Below are positions 1-4,357 of a stretch of DNA of 6,090 nucleotides, in pieces. The translations under genes and the position numbers were made by a program. The notes below the pieces were generated by a model. That model did no database searches. It had not been told where the DNA came from and worked only from the letters and a program-made list of their open reading frames with translations. Positions within the stretch are counted from its first letter, which is position 1, and every line of letters begins with the position of its first letter. This DNA is from Sulfurovum sp. (GTDB lineage: Bacteria > Campylobacterota > Campylobacteria > Campylobacterales > Sulfurovaceae), in NCBI GenBank assembly GCA_015661795.1, contig DQVJ01000192.1:1-6090 (forward strand). Direction: 5' to 3'.

Positions 1-101
1 ACAACTAATTTTATAAGAATAATAAGCCATAGACTTTTACCAAGCTTCATATTTTTAAAACCATCATAGTACAAAAAGTATATTCTTTTTATAATACTCA
101 T
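1..101 (-). CDS. DUF4492 family small membrane protein, N-terminal part (runs off the left edge)
   Basis: Reading leftward from an ATG at 101-99, 33 codons stay open to the window edge. The product contains YYDGFKNMKLGKSLW followed by the hydrophobic run LIILIKLV, the start of a membrane segment. The aromatic stretch, DGFKNMKLGK and the membrane segment match my memory of DUF4492. That is a short protein of about 70 residues, found in Campylobacterota and Bacteroidetes next to cydAB, the cytochrome bd quinol oxidase genes (Cj0080 beside cydA in C. jejuni). Its molecular role is unknown; small Cyd-associated proteins elsewhere help assemble or stabilise the oxidase, so a similar job is inference. 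An AAAAGGA ribosome binding site lies six bases before the ATG, and a strong promoter lies further upstream. The gene is cut by the window, not visibly broken. Family call fairly sure; the cydAB neighbour is a prediction. Confidence 0.8.
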   Translation of the reverse strand, partial: MSIIKRIYFLYYDGFKNMKLGKSLWLIILIKLV

Positions 102-128
102 AAGAAATCCTTTTGTTTTTTAGAATGG

Positions 129-148
129 ATAGTTATAAATGCAACTAT
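129..148. repeat. Inverted repeat in the leader of the DUF4492 gene
   Basis: ATAGTT (129-134) and AACTAT (143-148) are perfect inverted copies around an 8-base loop. A further GG/CC pair lies outside the stem after a one-base bulge. It sits between the proposed leftward transcription start (about 169) and the DUF4492 start codon, so it could be an operator or a leader hairpin. In DNA this AT-rich it could also be chance. Confidence 0.3.
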
Positions 149-175
149 ACCGTAATAATTTTGAAGTTTACTAGT

Positions 176-204
176 TATATATAAAAATACATTAAGAATG
201 TCAA
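176..204 (-). promoter_or_regulatory. Sigma-70 promoter for the leftward DUF4492 (probable cyd) transcript
   Basis: On the minus strand a perfect TTGACA (204-199) is followed after 17 bases by TATATA (181-176). This predicts a transcription start near 169 and a leader of about 68 nt before the ATG at 101. It is the only place in the window with a full -35 hexamer, unusual for Campylobacterota promoters, which mostly lack one. It sits between the two divergent genes and points away from queD. Confidence 0.6.
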
Positions 205-230
205 GCATCCCTATAGTATTAAGTTAGCTG

Positions 231-239
231 TGTTAAAAT
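231..239 (+). promoter_or_regulatory. Extended -10 promoter of queD
   Basis: TGTTAAAAT matches the extended -10 form TGnTAnAAT typical of Campylobacterota sigma-70 promoters. No -35 is visible, as expected for the group. The predicted start is near 246, giving a leader of about 28 nt that still contains the ribosome binding site at 262-266. Because the -10 occupies these bases, the in-frame GTG at 230 cannot be the start codon of queD. Confidence 0.6.
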
Positions 240-274
240 CAGATGATTACACTCCTATTATAAGGATACACGTT

Positions 275-856
275 ATGCTAATACGAAAACTTTTTAAATT
301 TGAAAATGCACATATTGTCCGAGATTGTACAACACAGCGTTGTTCTGAAAATATACATGGTCATTCTTATAAGATAGAGGTATTATTAGAATCAAATTAT
401 CTTGATCATGGACAGATGGTGTATGACTTTGGACTTACAAAACGGTATATCAAAGAGCTTATTGATTCTTTTGATCATGCGATTACACTCTGGTCTAAGG
501 ATGACAGACAATACATTGAAGCGATGAAAACATATTCAAACAGATGGGTAGAGCTTCCTGTGTCTCCTTCTGCTGAACAGTTCTCACGGGTGATTTACTT
601 GATGGTTGAACGTATATTGGCTTGTACGGATATGCAAAACGGGGAGAGAGAAGTTAAGCTTCATAGCATCATCGTACATGAAACAGAAACGGGGTATGCA
701 CAGGGGTTTAAGGAAGATGCTCACTCTCAAAGCATGGGGCAGATAAAGCTTGAAGATATACTGTTCTCTAAACAAGTACAAAATGAATGGTCAGATGTGA
801 AATTATGGGATAAACTTTTAAAAAAAGAGATGATTATAAATCCTAAAAAGGTTTAA
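275..856 (+). CDS. queD: 6-carboxy-5,6,7,8-tetrahydropterin synthase QueD, long form
   Basis: QueD converts 7,8-dihydroneopterin triphosphate to 6-carboxytetrahydropterin, the second step towards preQ0 and the queuosine base of tRNA, in the cytosol. The 193-residue product shows the 6-pyruvoyltetrahydropterin synthase (PTPS) fold signatures: zinc ligands H13, H28 and H30 (the last two in HGHSY), likely catalytic C23, MVYDFGLTK (48-56), SFDHA with D67-H68, PSAEQFSR (98-105), and VHETETGYAQ (134-143) with the pterin-binding glutamate. It is much longer than the roughly 120-residue E. coli enzyme; the extra length is a middle insert (about 75-95) and a C-terminal tail, as I recall for Campylobacterota homologues. 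The ATG at 275 is chosen because AAGGA (262-266) lies eight bases upstream and the protein then begins MLIRKLFKFENAH, as in relatives. A GTG at 230 would add 15 residues but falls inside the promoter. No queE or queC is seen nearby. Confidence 0.93.
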   Translation: MLIRKLFKFENAHIVRDCTTQRCSENIHGHSYKIEVLLESNYLDHGQMVYDFGLTKRYIKELIDSFDHAITLWSKDDRQYIEAMKTYSNRWVELPVSPSAEQFSRVIYLMVERILACTDMQNGEREVKLHSIIVHETETGYAQGFKEDAHSQSMGQIKLEDILFSKQVQNEWSDVKLWDKLLKKEMIINPKKV

Positions 857-885
857 ACTTCACAATTATCTCACAAGAAATAGAG

Positions 886-891
886 TATAAT
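886..891 (+). promoter_or_regulatory. -10 box for the cytochrome c lipoprotein gene
   Basis: A perfect TATAAT lies 33 bases before the ATG, in the 68-base gap after queD. No TGn and no convincing -35 accompany it. A start near 898 would leave a leader of about 27 nt containing the ribosome binding site. It suggests the cytochrome can be transcribed independently of queD; read-through from queD is also possible since no terminator separates them. Confidence 0.5.
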
Positions 892-924
892 ACGCAAGAA
901 CCATTATAAATCTAAAGGAAAAAA

Positions 925-1527
925 ATGAAAAAAATTACAGTGTTATCTATAGTAGTAGCTACATTACTGTTTACGGGGTGTGATGATAAAACAAAAAAAG
1001 AAATGTCAGAAGCAACTGCAGCAGTAACTGAATCAGTGAAAGAAAAGACAGCAGAAGTGGCAGATATAGCAGTAGAAAAAACAAAAGAGGTAGCGACAAC
1101 ACTTAAAGAAAAAGCAGTTGAAGCTACAGAAAATACGGTAGAGGCAACAAAAGAAATAGTTTCTACGGTTGCAGATAAAGCAACAGATATGAAAGATTCA
1201 GCTGTAGAAAAAGCAACTGAAGTAACTCAGGCAGTTCAAGAGACAGCATCAAATGTCGTAGCCAAAGAAACAAATGGTGATGCTGATGTAGGTAAAGCAG
1301 TATATGCAAAATGTGCTGGATGTCATGGTGTAGATGGTAAAACAAAGGCACTAGGAAAGTCAGGAATAGTAGCTGGACAATCATCTACAGATTTGGCCAC
1401 AGCTTTAGTAGAATATAAAGCAGGTACAAGAAATGTAGCAGGTATGGGTATGCTAATGAAAGGGCAAGTAGCATCTTTAAGTGATGCAGAGATTGAAGCA
1501 GTTGCTACATATATGTCAACACTGTAA
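925..1527 (+). CDS. Lipid-anchored class I c-type cytochrome (c553-like) with a hendecad-repeat stalk
   Basis: This is a predicted periplasmic electron carrier of 200 residues. Residues 1-18 are a lipoprotein signal peptide (MKK, hydrophobic core, lipobox FTGC with C19 as the lipidated residue). Residues 27-114 are eight successive 11-residue units rich in Lys, Glu, Ala, Val and Thr, of the type [VAL]xEKATEVxxx. They should form one long amphipathic helix. Residues 120-200 are a small cytochrome c domain: haem site CAGCH (130-134), H134 as proximal ligand, and a C-terminal helix LSDAEIEAVATYM. The distal ligand is probably M178 in MKGQV, by alignment from memory with Helicobacter cytochrome c553; M174 and M176 are alternatives. 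AAAGGA (914-919) lies five bases before the ATG. C. jejuni has a haem-binding lipoprotein (Cj0158c) beside queD, so this is probably its counterpart. The redox partner is unknown; terminal oxidases or peroxidases are typical for the family. Confidence 0.9.
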   Translation: MKKITVLSIVVATLLFTGCDDKTKKEMSEATAAVTESVKEKTAEVADIAVEKTKEVATTLKEKAVEATENTVEATKEIVSTVADKATDMKDSAVEKATEVTQAVQETASNVVAKETNGDADVGKAVYAKCAGCHGVDGKTKALGKSGIVAGQSSTDLATALVEYKAGTRNVAGMGMLMKGQVASLSDAEIEAVATYMSTL

Positions 1528-1561
1528 GATAGTTTTTTATCTTCCTGTACATAAAGGAAGA
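1526..1561. other. Two overlapping stem-loops between convergent genes (possible weak terminator)
   Basis: TCTTCCT (1540-1546) pairs with AGGAAGA (1555-1561) around 8 bases. A competing stem, AAGATA (1526-1531) with TATCTT (1538-1543) around a T-rich loop, shares bases 1540-1543, so the two cannot form together. They fill the 38 bases between the stops of the cytochrome gene and moeA. Neither strand has a T-run directly after the larger stem, so a standard intrinsic terminator is not supported; it may act as a transcript-end hairpin. Confidence 0.35.
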
Positions 1562-1565
1562 CAAG

Positions 1566-2783
1566 CTAGTAGGTAAATAAGTCCGCTTTTTGCTTACTAC
1601 AAAAATCCCATTTAATAGGTATCATATTGACAGCTTGACTTTTATGTAGTGTTGCGATATCAGGGTGTAACAGGATAAATCCATCTGCTGTTTTAAGAGG
1701 AGAAACCATGCCAGGCATTTGGACTTTTAAGGGTGTAAAACTTTGACCATTGAATGTACCAAGTAGCACAGTATTTTTCCCTCCTTTTACCTCAAAGTCA
1801 TGTTCCATAACAGTTTTAACTATCCCATGATAACAAGCATTGACCCCCGACATTTTTCGTATAACAGTACGAACGAATATTTCATAATTTACCATGGACG
1901 CAAGAGGGTTACCCGGTAGATTCACAATGACAGTATTTTTTAAGATGCCAAAAGCGGTTGGTTTTCCAGGCTTTATGTCTACCTTTTCAAAATAAAATCT
2001 TGCACCCATATTTCTAAAAGCATCTTTTGTAAAATCTTTATCTCCCATACTGACCCCACCAGATGTGAGTATGATATCGGCATTTAATGCAGACTCAATA
2101 GAAGATTCTAACGAATCAATAGTATCATCACAGCTACCAATATATTCTACTTCACAACCGAGTTCTTTTGCACGCGCTAGAAACATGGGGGTATTTGAAT
2201 TATAGAGTTGATGTGCTTCTATTTTGTCAAAATGTGGATGAAGTTCATTACCCGTACCAAAAACTGCTACTTTGACAGGTCGGGTTACTCTAATGTGTGT
2301 GATTCCTTGACTTGCAAGTAAGGCGATACTGTAAGCAGTTATTTTGTCACCTTTATGTAAATAAACTGTGCCGCTTTTGATATCTTCACCCGCACGTCTT
2401 AGGTTCGCATACATTTTTATGTTGTGAGGCAGGGTGATTTGTGTATCATTTTGGGTCACATTTTCTACTGGAACCACAGCTTCACAGCCTCTAGGTAGAG
2501 GTGCACCAGTCATAATTTTAATGGCACTTTGCTCTTCTAGTATCAGTTTTGGGTCATCTCCAGCATAAATAATTTCAGAACATGTGACAGTTGTCCCTGC
2601 ATCTATACATTTGATAGCATATCCATCCATTGCTGAGTTGTCAAAACGAGGCAAATCAAATGAGGCTATACAGTCTTCACGTAAAATACGACCTAGAGAG
2701 TTTTCGATAGGAAGTATTTCAAAGTTGAGAACAGGAGTATTTTCATAAATAATATCTAATGCTTGGGGGATAGATACAGACAT
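1566..2783 (-). CDS. moeA: Molybdopterin molybdenumtransferase MoeA
   Basis: MoeA uses adenylylated molybdopterin from MogA/Cnx1G-type proteins and molybdate to finish the molybdenum cofactor in the cytosol. All family landmarks are present in the 405-residue product (E. coli MoeA: 411): FDNSAMDGYA (47-56, with the conserved Asp at 53), IMTGAPLPRGCEAVVPVE (90-107), RRAGEDIKSG (129-138), VFGTGNEL (174-181), LTSGGVSMGD (239-248), KPGKPTAFG (271-279), NLPGNPLAS (288-296), then a C-terminal beta domain. The order matches the linker, molybdopterin-binding and C-terminal domains of the family. AAAGGT lies just upstream of the ATG at 2783, and a -10 (TATAAT on the minus strand, 2817-2812) lies further up. 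It stands alone on the minus strand inside an otherwise rightward block, with no other cofactor genes in view. Epsilonproteobacterial formate dehydrogenase and nitrate reductase need this cofactor, which explains its presence but not its position. Confidence 0.97.
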   Translation of the reverse strand: MSVSIPQALDIIYENTPVLNFEILPIENSLGRILREDCIASFDLPRFDNSAMDGYAIKCIDAGTTVTCSEIIYAGDDPKLILEEQSAIKIMTGAPLPRGCEAVVPVENVTQNDTQITLPHNIKMYANLRRAGEDIKSGTVYLHKGDKITAYSIALLASQGITHIRVTRPVKVAVFGTGNELHPHFDKIEAHQLYNSNTPMFLARAKELGCEVEYIGSCDDTIDSLESSIESALNADIILTSGGVSMGDKDFTKDAFRNMGARFYFEKVDIKPGKPTAFGILKNTVIVNLPGNPLASMVNYEIFVRTVIRKMSGVNACYHGIVKTVMEHDFEVKGGKNTVLLGTFNGQSFTPLKVQMPGMVSPLKTADGFILLHPDIATLHKSQAVNMIPIKWDFCSKQKADLFTY

Positions 2784-2811
2784 ACTTTACCTTTAAAGTT
2801 TTATTGTAATG

Positions 2812-2817
2812 ATTATA
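2812..2817 (-). promoter_or_regulatory. -10 box of moeA
   Basis: Minus-strand TATAAT (2817-2812) predicts a start near 2805 and a short leader of about 22 nt holding the AAAGGT ribosome binding site. No -35 is recognised. Separated by a single base from the opposing -10 for the gene on the right. Confidence 0.5.
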
Positions 2818-2818
2818 G

Positions 2819-2824
2819 TATAAT
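2819..2824 (+). promoter_or_regulatory. -10 box of the membrane protein gene (and rsmE)
   Basis: Plus-strand TATAAT predicts a start near 2831 and a leader of about 33 nt with AAGGA (2852-2856) before the ATG at 2864. No -35 is recognised. It is the only visible promoter for the overlapping pair of the membrane protein and rsmE. Confidence 0.5.
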
Positions 2825-2863
2825 CCACTTTTAAATGAAGATAAAAAAATCAAGGAATTTCAT

Positions 2864-3292
2864 ATGGAAATCGCACAAATGTTAGCAGCACACAGTATAT
2901 TGGTTAAAGCTTTTTTAGGCTTTTTGGTTGGAGGATTGCTTATTCCTTTTATGACAGCAAAAAATCCCCAAGGTTTTAGAAAAGCAAGTTTTATCTATAC
3001 AATGATATTTCAAGCAATCATAACTATGATAGCATTTGCTGGTATAGTGGCTGTCTTTACAGGTGATTTAGGATGGACATTAAGTACTATTATTATGGTA
3101 GTAGTCTGGGCTATAATGATGTATATCGAAATTAAAAAGTATAAATCCATTAAAATGGGTAATGTACAAAATCCAGATACACATAAAGCATTAAAGTCAT
3201 CATTTATTAAGATTTCAATTGTACAAATTTTATTGGTGGCTATGATGGTTGTACTCATGGTCTTAAAGGCTAAGGGTGTTATATCTCTATAA
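2864..3292 (+). CDS. Conserved four-helix inner-membrane protein of unknown function
   Basis: I do not recognise a functional family. The 142-residue product has four clear hydrophobic segments at about 12-32, 42-65, 71-89 and 114-136. The loops after segments 1 (KNPQGFRK) and 3 (KKYKSIK) are basic, which predicts they face the cytoplasm with both termini outside. There is no cysteine pair. The only histidines are H10 near the first helix and H107 in the loop, so no haem or metal site is evident. AAGGA (2852-2856) lies seven bases before the ATG. It ends inside rsmE with a 17-nt overlap, so the two are probably cotranscribed and translationally coupled. C. jejuni carries an integral membrane protein (Cj0157c) at the same place between the haem lipoprotein and rsmE, so it is probably a conserved Campylobacterota protein. 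Coding is sure; function unknown. Confidence 0.85.
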   Translation: MEIAQMLAAHSILVKAFLGFLVGGLLIPFMTAKNPQGFRKASFIYTMIFQAIITMIAFAGIVAVFTGDLGWTLSTIIMVVVWAIMMYIEIKKYKSIKMGNVQNPDTHKALKSSFIKISIVQILLVAMMVVLMVLKAKGVISL

Positions 3293-3944
3293 CCCATCTG
3301 CAGGTGCCTTATCACTCACATTAGAGGGAGATGAACACCGTTATATTTTTAAAGTACGTAGACATAAAATAGATGATATTTTATATTTACGTAACCTTGA
3401 AGATGTATTACTTTACCGTTATCGTATTACTGCTATAGATAAGCGAACTACCCAGTTGGAACTTCAAGAAAGTCAAAGCAGTGAAGTCAAAGCTTCTACT
3501 TCCTTACATATTGGCTGGTGTGTGATAGATCCTAAAAATATAGAAAAAATCCTTCCTTCATTAAATGAAATAGGGGTGGAGAAAATTACATTTATTTATT
3601 GTAGTCGTTCACAAAAGAGTTTTAAAATAGATTTTAAACGTTTTGAAAAAATCCTTTTAAACTCTTCACAGCAATCGGGGAGGAGTCAGATGATGATACT
3701 CGAAGTAGCAGAGACTTTAGAAGATTTTTTAGAGAAGTATCCAGAAAGCAAGATGTTACATTTTTCAGAAAACAATTTTGTCGATGACACGCCAATCAGT
3801 ACAATTGTGGTTGGATGTGAAGGTGGATTTAGCCAATCAGAAACAGCGCTTGTTAAAGCCGATAATATTGTTGGTTTTAAGACAGCATTGGTTTTAAAGA
3901 GTGAAAGTGCCGTGTGTGCTTTGGCATCTAAAATACTACTCTAA
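3276..3944 (+). CDS. rsmE: 16S rRNA (uracil(1498)-N(3))-methyltransferase RsmE
   Basis: RsmE methylates N3 of U1498 in the 16S rRNA decoding region, using S-adenosylmethionine, on the small subunit. The 222-residue product (E. coli 243) begins with a PUA-like RNA-binding part (YLYNPSAGALSL and DEHRYIFKVRRHK, 19-31). It then has a SPOUT methyltransferase domain with WCVIDPKNIEKIL, SRSQKSF and QQSGRSQMM, the cofactor-knot motif VVGCEGGFS (178-186), and the last motif LVLKSESAVCALASKIL. Two usually conserved positions differ from the family pattern as I remember it: GPEGGFS is GCEGGFS here (C181), and LRTETA is LKSESA. Both are mild changes. The start is the GTG at 3276 with AAAGG (3265-3269) six bases upstream; it overlaps the preceding gene by 17 nt and gives the expected N-terminus. 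Confidence 0.93.
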   Translation: MLYLYNPSAGALSLTLEGDEHRYIFKVRRHKIDDILYLRNLEDVLLYRYRITAIDKRTTQLELQESQSSEVKASTSLHIGWCVIDPKNIEKILPSLNEIGVEKITFIYCSRSQKSFKIDFKRFEKILLNSSQQSGRSQMMILEVAETLEDFLEKYPESKMLHFSENNFVDDTPISTIVVGCEGGFSQSETALVKADNIVGFKTALVLKSESAVCALASKILL

Positions 3945-3963
3945 TTTTTATTTAAACATTTTT

Positions 3964-3972
3964 TGCTAAAAT
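3964..3972 (+). promoter_or_regulatory. Extended -10 promoter of rpmE
   Basis: TGCTAAAAT is a full match to the Campylobacterota extended -10 (TGnTAnAAT). It is preceded by alternating T- and A-rich tracts (3945-3963), which in this group replace the -35. It lies 20 bases after the rsmE stop. Predicted start near 3979. It makes rpmE, and probably rsmI and the genes after it, independent of the rsmE promoter. Confidence 0.65.
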
Positions 3973-3978
3973 ACCGTT

Positions 3979-4090
3979 CTAAATTGTCTTGCCACAGAGC
4001 ACTGCAATTACCCTTTGCTTAAAAGAAGGAAGAGTCATAGACTAGAGCAGGTTGGTTGCCTGACATAAAAATAACTTTTTAGGAAATACG
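3979..4090 (+). promoter_or_regulatory. Long, probably structured 5' leader of rpmE
   Basis: The predicted leader of about 112 nt has no open reading frame and several small helices: AATTG (3982-3986) with CAATT (4005-4009), CAG/CTG inside it (3995-4004), CCTT/AAGG (4012-4030 region), AGTC (4033-4036) with GACT (4040-4043), CAGG (4048-4051) with CCTG (4059-4062), and AAAAA/TTTTT (4067-4080). The last lies directly before the AGGA ribosome binding site (4081-4084). The CCT at 4059-4061 could also pair with the AGG of that site. L31 operons in other phyla carry leader RNAs through which L31 represses its own synthesis; this could be a Campylobacterota equivalent. Helices were found by eye, without energies. 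Confidence 0.4.
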
Positions 4091-4291
4091 ATGAGAAAAG
4101 AAATTCACCCAGATTACGTTGAGTGTAAAGTAAGTTGTGCTTGTGGAAACAAGTTTGAAATTAGAACAAACAAAGCTGAAATGCCAGTAGATATTTGTAA
4201 TGAATGTCACCCATTTTTCACAGGTTCTGAGAAAATTCTTGATGCTGCGGGTAGAGTAGAGAAATTTAAAAACAAATACAAATTGTCATAA
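4091..4291 (+). CDS. rpmE: Large-subunit ribosomal protein L31, zinc-binding (C+) type
   Basis: L31 bridges the 50S central protuberance and the 30S head. The 66-residue product has the family hallmarks: MRKEIHPDY at the start, SCACGNKFEIRT (15-26), ICNECHPFFTG (35-45) and GRVEKFKNKY (54-63). Cysteines C16, C18, C36 and C39 are the zinc ligands, with C12 an extra cysteine. This is therefore the zinc form rather than the cysteine-free paralogue made in zinc shortage; no paralogue is in the window. AGGA (4081-4084) lies six bases before the ATG. It follows its own promoter and long leader and precedes rsmI by 66 bases. Very sure. Confidence 0.98.
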   Translation: MRKEIHPDYVECKVSCACGNKFEIRTNKAEMPVDICNECHPFFTGSEKILDAAGRVEKFKNKYKLS

Positions 4292-4309
4292 ACGACACAT
4301 TACTTTTTT

Positions 4310-4325
4310 GGGGACATCTGTCCTC
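4310..4325 (+). terminator. Hairpin after rpmE, possible attenuator
   Basis: GGGGAC (4310-4315) pairs with GTCCTC (4320-4325), six pairs including one G-U, around ATCT. It is the most GC-rich hairpin in the window. A T-run (TTTTT, 4333-4337) follows only after seven bases, so full termination is doubtful. Partial termination or 3'-end protection of rpmE mRNA would lower rsmI expression relative to L31, which is needed in far larger amounts. That role is inference. Confidence 0.4.
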
Positions 4326-4341
4326 AACTGCATTTTTATAC

Positions 4342-4353
4342 TGCCTAAAGGCA
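4342..4353 (+). promoter_or_regulatory. Hairpin enclosing the rsmI ribosome binding site
   Basis: TGCCTAAAGGCA is a short perfect inverted repeat (TGCC, loop TAAA, GGCA). The rsmI Shine-Dalgarno AAAGG (4347-4351), six bases before the ATG, lies in its loop and 3' arm. When folded, the two G residues that pair with 16S rRNA are occupied, so initiation of rsmI may be damped. Confidence 0.4.
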
Positions 4354-4357
4354 AATC

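Larger units (their letters stand above)
2811..2825. repeat. Perfect palindrome holding both divergent -10 boxes
   Basis: GATTATA (2811-2817), one central G (2818) and TATAATC (2819-2825) form a perfect 7+1+7 inverted repeat. It contains a TATAAT on each strand, back to back, in the 80 bases between moeA and the membrane protein gene. Confidence 0.8.

Noticed and set aside
126..185. Short plus-strand frame of 19 codons beginning ATGGATAG
   Set aside because: No ribosome binding site, no recognisable product, and it lies inside the leftward promoter and leader.
230..274. In-frame GTG start that would lengthen QueD by 15 residues
   Set aside because: The GTG overlaps the extended -10 promoter and has no ribosome binding site; the ATG at 275 has AAGGA eight bases upstream and the family N-terminus.
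1163..1384. Minus-strand open frame rich in Leu and His
   Set aside because: It is the mirror of the Lys/Glu/Ala/Val repeat codons of the cytochrome stalk; no start signal and implausible composition.
3010..3315. Minus-strand open frame of about 100 codons opposite the membrane protein gene
   Set aside because: It lies fully antisense to a well-supported membrane protein gene and the rsmE start, has no ribosome binding site, and its hydrophobicity mirrors the opposite strand.
3981..4065. Leader of rpmE as a tRNA, SRP RNA, RNase P RNA or known riboswitch
   Set aside because: No T-loop or anticodon pattern, no GGAAGCAGCC-type SRP motif, no RNase P core and no riboswitch consensus I can recognise; the GGAAG stretch alone is too short.
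4337..4342. TATACT as a separate rsmI promoter
   Set aside because: The predicted start (about 4349) would fall inside the ribosome binding site, and there is no TGn or -35.
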